From Mycobacterium sp. 852014-52450_SCH5900713 (GTDB taxonomy: Bacteria > Actinomycetota > Actinomycetes > Mycobacteriales > Mycobacteriaceae), in assembly GCF_001667075.1 (NCBI RefSeq), contig NZ_LZIL01000078.1, forward strand, positions 62,001 to 126,000: DNA of 64,000 bases, written 5' to 3'. This document shows, one piece after another, positions 16,318 through 24,374 of the stretch. The position numbers were made by a program, and so were the translations under genes. The notes beneath the pieces were generated by a model. It did no database searches and was not told the origin of the DNA. It was given only the letters and a program-made list of their open reading frames with translations. How positions within the stretch are numbered: the first letter of the stretch is position 1; the number at the start of each line of letters is the position of its first letter.

Positions 16318-16371
16318 AGCTTCCTCGGGTAAACCTGGTTGAGTCGGTCATATTTGGCAGCTTTGCCGTCC

Positions 16372-16401
16372 ATAGCATCAGTTCGCGCCGATGGTTGTCA
16401 A
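16372..16401 (-). promoter_or_regulatory. Predicted sigma-A-type promoter of cysD-cysNC
   Basis: Reading the minus strand, a perfect -35 TTGACA (16401-16396) is followed by 18 bp and a -10 TGCTAT (16377-16372). This predicts a leader of about 45-50 nt before the cysD ATG at 16317. The match is unusually good for a mycobacterial promoter. No clear operator dyad is visible around it. Confidence 0.55.
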
Positions 16402-16503
16402 GTGGCGGCCACCTCACGGCGCGGAGGGCGGCCATGCGACGTATCGCGTCAAGACCGGCGGCAGACCTTTTCCGGCCGATGCCGGGTGCGACAGCATGAA
16501 CGG

Positions 16504-16941
16504 ATGACCTCCGACCCTGCACCCGCCGGCCCGCCACCGAGCGGCCGCGACGTCATCGCGCAGTTCCTCCCCCGATCGGCGTTCGTCGCCAAGCTGGGGA
16601 TCGTCGCCGACCAACTCGAGGAGCACGAGGTCAGGCTGCGTCTGCCGTGGGACCCGTCCAACGTCACGATCGGCGACATGGTCCATGGCGGGGCTATCGC
16701 CACACTCGCCGATGTGACCGTGATGGCGGCGGCGTGGTGTGGGGCCGAGGCGCCCCCGGAACTGCGGGGGGTAACCGTGTCGATGACCTTGGACTTCATG
16801 GCCCCCGCCCGGGCCACCGACGTGATCGGCGTCGGCCGGGTGCTGCGGCGCGGCCGGTCGCTGGTTAATTGCGAGGCCGAGATCATCGACGCGCAGGGCC
16901 AGCTCGTCGCGAAGGCCCTCGCCACCTACAAGGTCGGCTAG
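16504..16941 (+). CDS. PaaI-type hotdog-fold acyl-CoA thioesterase
   Basis: A 145-residue hotdog thioesterase, which hydrolyses acyl- or aryl-CoA to free CoA. The family motif is NVTIGDMVHGGAIATLADV, where the HGGxxxxLAD segment carries the catalytic acidic residue. It is followed by VTVSMTLDFMAPARATDVIGVGRVLRRGRS, which matches the second half of the PaaI domain. The frame is open upstream to 16339; the ATG at 16504 starts the conserved domain after a short Pro-rich lead and avoids the cysD promoter. It lies between cysD (divergent) and canA (convergent). I do not recall it at this place in H37Rv, so it may be an insertion. The substrate is unknown. Confidence 0.87.
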   Translation: MTSDPAPAGPPPSGRDVIAQFLPRSAFVAKLGIVADQLEEHEVRLRLPWDPSNVTIGDMVHGGAIATLADVTVMAAAWCGAEAPPELRGVTVSMTLDFMAPARATDVIGVGRVLRRGRSLVNCEAEIIDAQGQLVAKALATYKVG

Positions 16942-16947
16942 AGCCTC

Positions 16948-17007
16948 ACCGAACGTGCACTCAGGGCGCAGAAATGGGCAATTTCTCGCCCTGAGAACGC
17001 GCTCGGT
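16948..17007. terminator. Imperfect 60-bp palindrome between thioesterase and canA
   Basis: ACCGAACGTGCACTCAGGGCG (16948-16968, 21 bp) pairs with the segment at 16987-17007 with 17 of 21 positions matching. The inner stem CTCAGGGCG/CGCCCTGAG plus AGAAAT/ATTTCT continues with a single bulged base. It starts 7 bp after the thioesterase stop and ends 13 bp before the canA stop, so it probably terminates both. Confidence 0.6.
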
Positions 17008-17020
17008 ATAGGGGGCGGCG

Positions 17021-17512
17021 CTAGAGCGTCACTTCCTCGAGCTTGCCCGTGGCGACGTCGAAGACGAACCCGCGAAGCGAGACATGCTTGGTGACGAACG
17101 GGCTGTTCTCGATGCGGCGCAGCGACTGCCGGACGTCCTCGCCCACGTCGGGGAATGACTCGGCCGCCCATGGCGGCTTGACACCGGTCTCCTCCTGAAT
17201 GGCGCGCTTGAAGTCGTCGTCGGTGAAAGTGAGCATCCCGCAGTCGGTGTGGTGGATCAGGATGATCTCGCGGGTCCCCAGCAACCGCTGGCTGATGGCG
17301 AGCGAGCGGATGACGTCGTCGGTGGCGACTCCGCCGGCGTTGCGGATGACGTGCGCCTCGCCCTCGTTGAGGCCGAGGAGGCGGTAGACGTCGAGCCGGG
17401 CATCCATACACGCGACCACCGCGACGTGTTTGCTCGGCGGCATGGGCAGCGGGCCCTGGAAGCCGCTCGCGTATTGGGCGTTGTTGGACAGGTAGTCATC
17501 GGTAACCGTCAC
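17021..17512 (-). CDS. canA: Beta-class carbonic anhydrase
   Basis: A 163-residue cytoplasmic zinc enzyme that interconverts CO2 and bicarbonate. Zinc ligands are at the expected places: Cys35 (ACMDAR), His88 and Cys91 (HHTDCG). The Asp37-Arg39 dyad is present. The length equals what I recall for Rv1284, which lies in the same place between cysD and oppB. The frame is open to 17569, but the GTG at 17512 gives the conserved MTVTDDYLSNNAQYA. Bicarbonate supply and pH balance are its general roles. It faces the thioesterase convergently and is divergent from the opp operon. Confidence 0.95.
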   Translation of the reverse strand: MTVTDDYLSNNAQYASGFQGPLPMPPSKHVAVVACMDARLDVYRLLGLNEGEAHVIRNAGGVATDDVIRSLAISQRLLGTREIILIHHTDCGMLTFTDDDFKRAIQEETGVKPPWAAESFPDVGEDVRQSLRRIENSPFVTKHVSLRGFVFDVATGKLEEVTL

Positions 17513-17648
17513 GCGCGCCTCCTCGGGATATCGCGGGCTGAACGTAGCAACTAACCACCCGTAATTCACTCATGAGAATCAGCCGGATCACAAGGACGGG
17601 CCCGGCTCGTTAACCTGTCCCAATGCGAGGCGGGCGGTGCGGTCGGGG

Positions 17649-18626
17649 ATGATCCGCTTCTTGGCGCGCCGATTGCTCAACTACGTCGTGCTGCTGGCGC
17701 TGGCGTCGTTTCTGACGTTCTGCCTGACGTCGGTGGCGTTCCGGCCACTGGACAGCCTATTGCAGCGCAGTCCGCGTCCGCCGCAGTCGGTGATCGACGC
17801 GAAGGCCCATGCGCTCAACTTGGACAAGCCGATACCGATCCGCTACGCGCAGTGGGCTTCGCACGCCGTTCGCGGCGACTTCGGAAAGACCATCACCGGA
17901 CAGCCCGTCGGCGCCACCCTCTGGCGCCGCGTCGGGGTCACCCTGCGGCTCCTGGTCGTCGGGTCGCTGGCCGGCACGGTCCTGGGCATCGTCGCCGGCG
18001 CCTGGGGAGCCATCCGCCAGTACCGACTGAGTGACCGCCTTGTCACGATGGTGGCGCTGCTGGTCCTGAGCACCCCGACGTTCGTCATCGCCAGCCTGTT
18101 GATCCTTGGTGCGCTGCGGGTGAACTGGGCTTTGGGCGTGCACCTCTTCGATTACACCGGGGAAACCTCGCCGGGGGTGAGCGGCGGGCTCGGACACCAT
18201 TTGGTGGACCGGTTGCGGCATTTGATCCTGCCCACGCTCACCCTGACGCTGGCCGCCGCCGCCGGATACAGCCGTTATCAGCGCAACGCGATGCTCGACG
18301 TTCTGGGCCAGGATTTCATTCGCACCGCGCGCGCCAAAGGACTCACCCGCCGCCGCGCCTTGGTCAAGCACGGGTTGCGTACGGCGCTCATACCGTTAGC
18401 CACCCTGTTCGCCTACGGGGTGGCCGGGCTGGTCACCGGTGCGGTGTTCGTGGAAAAGATCTTCGGCTGGCACGGCATGGGTGAATGGCTGGTACAGGGC
18501 ATCGCCACACAGGACACCTACATCATCGCCGCGATCACGCTGTTCTCGGGCACGGTGGTGCTGCTGGCCGGCCTGCTGTCCGACGTCTTCTACGCCGCGC
18601 TCGATCCGAGGGTGCGGGTGTCATGA
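17649..18626 (+). CDS. oppB: Oligopeptide ABC transporter permease
   Basis: A 325-residue inner-membrane permease with six predicted membrane spans. The N-terminal span LLNYVVLLALASFLTF and periplasmic loop PPQSVIDAKAHALNLDKPIPIRYAQW are typical of OppB/DppB. The EAA loop that docks to the ATPase is seen as DFIRTARAKGLTRRRALVKH. An upstream GTG at 17637 is in frame, but the ATG at 17649 gives MIRFLARRLLNY and the length I recall for Rv1283c. It is the first gene of oppBCDA, and its stop overlaps the oppC start (ATGA). The system imports peptides, including glutathione in M. tuberculosis (established for the Mtb system). Confidence 0.95.
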   Translation: MIRFLARRLLNYVVLLALASFLTFCLTSVAFRPLDSLLQRSPRPPQSVIDAKAHALNLDKPIPIRYAQWASHAVRGDFGKTITGQPVGATLWRRVGVTLRLLVVGSLAGTVLGIVAGAWGAIRQYRLSDRLVTMVALLVLSTPTFVIASLLILGALRVNWALGVHLFDYTGETSPGVSGGLGHHLVDRLRHLILPTLTLTLAAAAGYSRYQRNAMLDVLGQDFIRTARAKGLTRRRALVKHGLRTALIPLATLFAYGVAGLVTGAVFVEKIFGWHGMGEWLVQGIATQDTYIIAAITLFSGTVVLLAGLLSDVFYAALDPRVRVS

Positions 18627-19549
18627 CGACCGAACCCAAAGTGGAAGGCGCTCAGGGCCTCTCGGCACCCAAGGCAACGGAGTTCACCTCGCGCCGGAAA
18701 CTCGTGCTGCGCAGGTTCCTCCGCAACCGCTTGGCGGTCGTGTCACTAACGCTGCTGGTGCTGCTGTTCGTCGGCTGCTACGCGCTGCCTGCGGTGCTGC
18801 CCTATTCCTATGACGACCTCGACTTCGACGCGCTGCTGCAACCACCGAACAGCCGGCACTGGTTGGGGACCAACGCGCTGGGGCAGGACTTGTTGGCGCA
18901 GATCCTGCGGGGCATGCAGAAGTCGATGCTGATCGGTGTCTGCGTGGCGGTCATCTCGACCGGCATCGCCGCCACGGTCGGGTCGATCGCCGGTTATTTC
19001 GGTGGCTGGCGCGACCGGGCGCTGATGTGGCTGGTTGACCTGCTGCTGGTGGTGCCCAGCTTCATCCTCATCGCCATCGTCACACCGCGAACCAAGAGCT
19101 CGGCCAACATCCTGATGCTCGTCTTGCTGCTGGCCGGATTCGGGTGGATGATCAGCTCGCGCATGGTGCGCGGCATGACCATGAGTCTGCGCGAACGCGA
19201 ATTCATCAGGGCCGCAAGGTACATGGGGGTTTCCAGCCGTCGGATCATCCTCGGCCACGTGGTACCGAACGTGGCCTCCATCTTGATCATCGATGCCGCC
19301 CTCAACGTCGCCTCGGCCATCCTGGCCGAGACCGGGCTCAGCTTTCTCGGATTCGGCATTCAGCCGCCCGATGTGTCGTTGGGCACGTTGATCGCCAATG
19401 GCACCCAGTCCGCGACCACCTTTCCGTGGGTGTTCCTGTTCCCGGCGGGCGTGCTGGTTTTGATCCTGGTGTGCGCCAACGTGACCGGCGACGGCCTGCG
19501 CGACGCCCTGGACCCCGGCAGCGGCATGCTGCGAGGCGGCGCCCGGTGA
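18623..19549 (+). CDS. oppC: Oligopeptide ABC transporter permease
   Basis: A 308-residue permease and partner of OppB. A cytoplasmic N-tail of about 45 residues leads into LAVVSLTLLVLLFVGC. The OppC_N loop YDDLDFDALLQPPNSRHWLGTNALGQDLLAQIL is characteristic, with the family motif HWLGTDxxGRD seen as HWLGTNALGQD. The EAA loop is REREFIRAARYMGVSSRRIILGHVVPN. The ATG overlaps the oppB stop by four bases. Sequence that is open upstream of it lies inside oppB. Its stop overlaps the oppD GTG (GTGA), so the operon is translationally coupled throughout. Confidence 0.95.
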   Translation: MTTEPKVEGAQGLSAPKATEFTSRRKLVLRRFLRNRLAVVSLTLLVLLFVGCYALPAVLPYSYDDLDFDALLQPPNSRHWLGTNALGQDLLAQILRGMQKSMLIGVCVAVISTGIAATVGSIAGYFGGWRDRALMWLVDLLLVVPSFILIAIVTPRTKSSANILMLVLLLAGFGWMISSRMVRGMTMSLREREFIRAARYMGVSSRRIILGHVVPNVASILIIDAALNVASAILAETGLSFLGFGIQPPDVSLGTLIANGTQSATTFPWVFLFPAGVLVLILVCANVTGDGLRDALDPGSGMLRGGAR

Positions 19550-21384
19550 GCGCGCTGCTGGAGGTGACCGACCTGGCCGTCACCTTTCCGACGGACGGCG
19601 AACCGGTGACCGCGGTGCGCGGGATCAGTTACAGCATCGCCCCGGGTGAGGTCGTGGCCATGGTCGGCGAATCGGGCTCCGGCAAGTCGGTTTCGGCGAT
19701 GGCGGTGGTGGGCCTGCTGCCGGAGTACGCGCGGGTGCACGGCTCGGTGCGGCTGCACGACACCGAGCTGCTGGGCCTCGGCGACGACGCGATGTCGCGG
19801 TTCCGCGGCAAGACGGTCGGCATGGTGTTCCAGGATCCGATGTCGGCGCTGACGCCCGTTTACACCGTCGGCGACCAGATCGCCGAGGCGATCGAAATTC
19901 ACCAGCCGCACGTGGGCAAGAGCGCCGCCCGCCGGCGCGCGGTGGAGCTGCTCGAGCTGGTGGGCATCGCGCAGCCGGAACGGCGCGCGCGGGCGTTTCC
20001 GCACGAGCTGTCCGGCGGCGAACGGCAGCGGGTGGTCATCGCGATCGCGATCGCCAACGACCCGGATCTGCTGATCTGTGACGAACCCACCACCGCACTG
20101 GACGTCACCGTGCAGGCGCAGATTCTCGAGGTGCTCAAGACGGCGCGCGACGTCACCGGCGCGGGAGTGCTGATCATCACCCATGACCTGGGTGTTGTCG
20201 CCGAGTTCGCCGACCGGGCGCTGGTGATGTACGCCGGCCGGGTCGTCGAATCCGCCGGGGTGCAAGGCCTTTACCGCGATCGCCAAATGCCCTACACCGT
20301 TGGGCTATTGGGCTCCGTTCCGCGACTGGACGCGGCCCAGGGCACCCGGCTGGTCCCCATCCCCGGCGCCCCCCCGTCGTTGGTGGGGCTGGAGCCCGGC
20401 TGCCCCTTCGCGCCGCGCTGCCCTCTGGTCATCGACGAATGCCGAGCGGACGAACCGGAGTTGCTCCCAGTCGGGGTGGATCACCGCGCGGCCTGCATCC
20501 GCACCGACCGGGTGAACGGGCGCAGCGCCGCGGACATCTACGGGGTTAACACCGAGGCCCCCCGAACCGAATCCGGCGACTCGTCGGTCGTCGTGCGCGT
20601 GCGCGATCTGGTCAAGACGTACCGGCTCACGAAGGGGGTGGTGTTGCGCCGCACCGTCGGTGAGGTCCGCGCGGTCGACGGCGTCAGTTTCGAGCTGCGC
20701 CAGGGCCGCACGCTGGGCATCGTCGGCGAGTCCGGCTCCGGCAAGTCGACCACCCTGCACGAGATCCTCGAACTCGTTGCACCGCAATCGGGTTCGATCG
20801 AAGTGCTCGGTACCGATGTCGCGACCCTGAGCGCCTCCCGCCGGCGATCGTTGCGACGCGACATCCAGGTGGTGTTCCAAGACCCGGTGGCCGCGCTGGA
20901 CCCCCGCCTGCCGGTGTTCGACCTGATCGCTGAACCGTTGCTGGCCAACGGCTTCGACAAAGACCGGACGAACGCGCGCGTCGCAGAGCTGCTCGACATC
21001 GTGGGGTTGCGCCGGGCCGACGCCGCCCGCTATCCGGCCGAGTTCTCCGGTGGGCAGAAGCAGCGCATCGGCATCGCCCGGGCGCTGGCATTGCAACCGA
21101 AGATCCTGGCGCTCGACGAGCCGGTGTCCGCCCTCGACGTCTCCATCCAGGCCGGCATCATCAACCTGCTGCTCGACCTGCAGGAGCGGTTCGGCCTGTC
21201 GTATCTGTTCGTGTCCCATGACCTTTCGGTGGTCAAACACCTCGCTCACCAGGTGGTGGTGATGTATGCCGGCGCGATCGTGGAGCAGGGCGACAGCCGG
21301 CAGGTGTTCGGCAGTCCGCAGCACGATTACACCCGGCAACTTTTGGGCGCCGTGCCACGAGCGGATCTGGGCAAACGTGTCTAG
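19546..21384 (+). CDS. oppD: Oligopeptide ABC transporter ATPase with two fused nucleotide-binding domains
   Basis: A 612-residue protein that fuses OppD and OppF. The first domain has Walker A GESGSGKS (41-48), LSGGERQR (155-162) and CDEPTTALD. The second has Walker A GESGSGKST from about 394, FSGGQKQR and LDEPVSALD. After the first domain the oligopeptide-transporter C-terminal element carries four cysteines (CPFAPRC, ECRAD, AAC). This pattern binds a [4Fe-4S] cluster in the reported M. tuberculosis OppABCD structure, which I know as literature rather than seeing it here. The GTG at 19546 overlaps the oppC stop. The length equals that recalled for Rv1281c. The coding end overlaps the oppA start by 8 bp. 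Confidence 0.96.
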   Translation: MSALLEVTDLAVTFPTDGEPVTAVRGISYSIAPGEVVAMVGESGSGKSVSAMAVVGLLPEYARVHGSVRLHDTELLGLGDDAMSRFRGKTVGMVFQDPMSALTPVYTVGDQIAEAIEIHQPHVGKSAARRRAVELLELVGIAQPERRARAFPHELSGGERQRVVIAIAIANDPDLLICDEPTTALDVTVQAQILEVLKTARDVTGAGVLIITHDLGVVAEFADRALVMYAGRVVESAGVQGLYRDRQMPYTVGLLGSVPRLDAAQGTRLVPIPGAPPSLVGLEPGCPFAPRCPLVIDECRADEPELLPVGVDHRAACIRTDRVNGRSAADIYGVNTEAPRTESGDSSVVVRVRDLVKTYRLTKGVVLRRTVGEVRAVDGVSFELRQGRTLGIVGESGSGKSTTLHEILELVAPQSGSIEVLGTDVATLSASRRRSLRRDIQVVFQDPVAALDPRLPVFDLIAEPLLANGFDKDRTNARVAELLDIVGLRRADAARYPAEFSGGQKQRIGIARALALQPKILALDEPVSALDVSIQAGIINLLLDLQERFGLSYLFVSHDLSVVKHLAHQVVVMYAGAIVEQGDSRQVFGSPQHDYTRQLLGAVPRADLGKRV

Positions 21385-23047
21385 GCGGGTCGCGACGGCG
21401 CTTTTCGTTGTAGCGCTTACGGTTTCCGGATGCTCACCGGCCATCAACGTCATGCCGGAAACCGGCCACAACGCCGCCGAGATCGGCACCAGCAGCGATA
21501 TCAACCCCCAGGATCCCGCCACATTGCGGGACGGCGGCAGCCTGCGGCTGGCGCTCAGTGATTTTCCGCCCAACTTCAACATCCTGCACATCGACGGCAA
21601 TTCGGCCGAAGTGGCCGCCATGATGAAGGCCACCTTGCCACGGGCATTCATCATCGGCGCCGACGGTTCGACCACGGTCGACACCGACTACTTCACCAGC
21701 GTCGCACTCACCGGCACCGCACCGCAGGTGGTGACCTACACGATCAACCCGAAGGCGGTGTGGTCCGACGGCACCCCGATCACGTGGGAAGACATCGCCA
21801 GCCAAATCCACGCGCTGAGCGGAGCGGACAAGACGTTCGAAATCGCGGGACCCAGCGGCGCCGACCGGGTCGCGTCGGTCACCCGGGGCGTCGATGACCG
21901 GCAGGCCGTCATGACCTTCGCCAAACCGTATGCCGAGTGGCGCGGCATGTTCGCCGGCAACGGCATGCTGCTCCCCAAGAGCGTCACGGCCACGCCGGAG
22001 GCGTTCAACAAGGGCCAACTGGATGCGCCCGGCCCGTCGGCCGGCCCCTTCATCGTCACGTCGCTGGACCGGACCACCCAACGGATCGTGTTGTCCCGCA
22101 ACCCGAAATGGTGGGGCGCCCGTCCGCGCCTGGACAACATCACCTACCTGGTGCTGGATGACGCCGCGCGGCTGCCCGCGCTGCAGAACAACACCATCGA
22201 CGCGTCGGGTGTCGGTACGGTCGACCAGCTGACCATCGCGCAGCGTACGAAAGGGATCTCGATCCGGCGGGCCCCGGCACCCGCGTGGTCTCACTTCACG
22301 TTCAACGGTGCGCCCGGGTCGATCCTCGCCGACAAGGCGCTGCGCCTCGCGGTCGCCAAGGGCATCGACCGGCGCACCATCGCCAAGGTCGTCCAATACG
22401 GCCTCACCAGTGATCCGGTGGCGTTGGGCAACCACATCTATGTCGCCGGGCAGAAGGGCTACCAGGACAACAGCGCGGTCGTCCCGTACGACCCGGACGA
22501 GGCCAAGCGGGAGCTCGACGCGTTGGGCTGGAAGCTCAACGGCCAGTTCCGCGAGAAGGACGGTCGCCCGCTGGTCATCCGCGATCTGTTCTATGACGCC
22601 CAGGGCAGCCGGCAGTTCGCCCAGATCGCGCAGCACAGTCTCGCCCAGATCGGCGTCAAGCTCGAACTGGTGTCCAGGTCCGGCAGCGGTTTCTTCACCA
22701 ACTACATCAACGTCGGGGATTTCGACATCGCCCAATTCGGTTGGCTCGGTGACGCTTTCCCGCTCTCGGCGCTGACCCAGATCTACCTATCCGGCGGGGA
22801 AAGCAACTTCGGCAAGATCGGCAGCCCGCAGATCGACGCGGCGATCGAACGGACCCTCGAAGAACTCGACCCCGGCAAGGCGCGGGCGTTGGCCAACGAT
22901 CTCGACAAACTCATCTGGGCCGAGGGGTTCAGCCTGCCGCTGACACAATCGCCGGGCGACGTCGCGGTACGCAGCACGCTGGCCAATTTCGGCGCCGCCG
23001 GGCTCGGCGACCTGCGCTACACCGCCATCGGATTCATGCGCGGCTGA
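21377..23047 (+). CDS. oppA: Oligopeptide-binding lipoprotein of the Opp transporter
   Basis: A 556-residue extracytoplasmic solute-binding protein of family 5. The signal peptide ends in the lipobox VSGC, with Cys19 as the lipidated residue. The mature protein has the family order: LRLALSDFPPNFNILHID, then VVTYTINPKAVWSDGTPITWEDI, SAGPFIVTSLDRTTQRIVLSRNPKWWG, and a C-terminal lobe ending DLRYTAIGFMRG. I chose the GTG at 21377, which gives a compact signal peptide and overlaps oppD by 8 bp. The recalled Rv1280c is somewhat longer. It is the last gene of oppBCDA, and its 3' end overlaps the convergent hydrolase gene by 14 bp. Confidence 0.93.
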   Translation: MSRRVATALFVVALTVSGCSPAINVMPETGHNAAEIGTSSDINPQDPATLRDGGSLRLALSDFPPNFNILHIDGNSAEVAAMMKATLPRAFIIGADGSTTVDTDYFTSVALTGTAPQVVTYTINPKAVWSDGTPITWEDIASQIHALSGADKTFEIAGPSGADRVASVTRGVDDRQAVMTFAKPYAEWRGMFAGNGMLLPKSVTATPEAFNKGQLDAPGPSAGPFIVTSLDRTTQRIVLSRNPKWWGARPRLDNITYLVLDDAARLPALQNNTIDASGVGTVDQLTIAQRTKGISIRRAPAPAWSHFTFNGAPGSILADKALRLAVAKGIDRRTIAKVVQYGLTSDPVALGNHIYVAGQKGYQDNSAVVPYDPDEAKRELDALGWKLNGQFREKDGRPLVIRDLFYDAQGSRQFAQIAQHSLAQIGVKLELVSRSGSGFFTNYINVGDFDIAQFGWLGDAFPLSALTQIYLSGGESNFGKIGSPQIDAAIERTLEELDPGKARALANDLDKLIWAEGFSLPLTQSPGDVAVRSTLANFGAAGLGDLRYTAIGFMRG

Positions 23048-24275
23048 CCCGGCGTAGCGGCGCCGGGATCGGCAGGATGCCCTCCACCGCGGCCGCCACC
23101 CCGATCGCCTTCCACAGCAGGCGCAGCTCGGGGCGCGGCGGAAGCGCGTCGAGCGCCGGGGCTTTCGCGGCGAGCCCGTCGAATTCGCCCCGCGACACCG
23201 CCTGGGCGATGGCGATCGCGGCGGGCTCACGGAAGTCCAGCGCGCTGTGCGCCATGGTGGGCAGCTTCAACAGCACCGCGTGCGGCAGCAGTGCGGCGAC
23301 GCGCTCGGCGACCGCCGGCGGGGTGATGAGGTCGCGACCGCCGGAAACCACCGCGGTGGGCCAGCCGAAATGCGGCATCTCGGCCACCAGGTCATAGGGC
23401 TCGTCCTCGAATGTCGCCGTCTGCGTGCGCGCCTCGCGTTCCGCCACGGCCGGGTCCAGCGGAAGCCCGTCGGGTTCGGCGGCGTAGTCGAGTTCGCGGA
23501 ACGCGATGCGGCTCACCAGGTCTTCCTCGTAGCGATATGGCAGGTTGCTCAGGGTGGTGAACCGGGACATCACCCACCACAACAGCTTTCGGCCATCCAG
23601 CAGCAGGTCGAGTTCGCGCTCGAGCAGGCCGGCGCCGCCGTAGCCGTAGATCGTCGCGACCACCTGGGTGGCCGCCGCGGTCATCACCCCGGCGTCGACG
23701 AGCTTGCGCATTTTGGGCGCCAGCGCGGCGGTTTCGGGGCTATCGCCCCTGAGCAGGAGCCGACGAATCGCGCGGCGCACGATCACAATGTCATGCCGCG
23801 ACAGCAACGGAGAGTCCAGGATCATCGCCCGCACCCGGCCGGGATGGCGCACACCGAACCCGGAGGCGATGTAGGTGCCGTACGACGCGCCGTAGATGTC
23901 GGCCGAGTCGACGTGGGCGTCGTCGAGCACGGCGGCGATGTCGTCGACAACCTGGTTCACGGTGATCGCTCCGGGGGGCAGGTCTGCGCCCGCGTCGTCG
24001 TGGCGCGACATACCCACCCCGCGGTGTTCGATCATGATGACGTCCAGGCCGGCAGCGGCGGCGCGGCCTCGCAGGCCCTTGTACATCTGCACCGACGCCA
24101 CGCCGGGACCGCCCGGGATGATGACCAGCGGGTGCGCCGACTTGCGGCCGGTGCGCACGTAGTACAGATCGAACTCTTCGCTGGTTTCCGGCGAGATCGG
24201 CCGACGCACGGGCCGCACCCCGGGCAACGCCGCGAGCTTCTCCTGCACCCGGCGCCGTTTCGCATTCATCGTCAT
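23034..24275 (-). CDS. Alpha/beta hydrolase, proline-iminopeptidase-like
   Basis: A 413-residue alpha/beta hydrolase. VIIPGGPGVASVQMY matches the HGGPG oxyanion motif of S33 peptidases and proline iminopeptidases, with His replaced by Pro. The nucleophile elbow is YGASYGTYIASGFG (GxSxG). The acid lies in VVSGGRDLITPP, and the catalytic His is likely in PTMAHSALDF. A helical cap lies between about residues 190 and 320. There is no signal peptide. Being next to a peptide importer makes intracellular peptide processing an attractive guess, but the genes are convergent and overlap only at their ends. In H37Rv I recall a GMC-type oxidoreductase (Rv1279) in this position, so this gene is a replacement or insertion. 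Confidence 0.82.
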   Translation of the reverse strand: MTMNAKRRRVQEKLAALPGVRPVRRPISPETSEEFDLYYVRTGRKSAHPLVIIPGGPGVASVQMYKGLRGRAAAAGLDVIMIEHRGVGMSRHDDAGADLPPGAITVNQVVDDIAAVLDDAHVDSADIYGASYGTYIASGFGVRHPGRVRAMILDSPLLSRHDIVIVRRAIRRLLLRGDSPETAALAPKMRKLVDAGVMTAAATQVVATIYGYGGAGLLERELDLLLDGRKLLWWVMSRFTTLSNLPYRYEEDLVSRIAFRELDYAAEPDGLPLDPAVAEREARTQTATFEDEPYDLVAEMPHFGWPTAVVSGGRDLITPPAVAERVAALLPHAVLLKLPTMAHSALDFREPAAIAIAQAVSRGEFDGLAAKAPALDALPPRPELRLLWKAIGVAAAVEGILPIPAPLRRVSRA

Positions 24276-24374
24276 CGGTGTCGGCCCGCCATGATCCCAT
24301 TCTGCCGGGACGGCCGGCGGGCTTCGCCGCGCCGGTCCACAGGCGGGGGTTCGACGCAGCTCAGCGGGTTCGCG

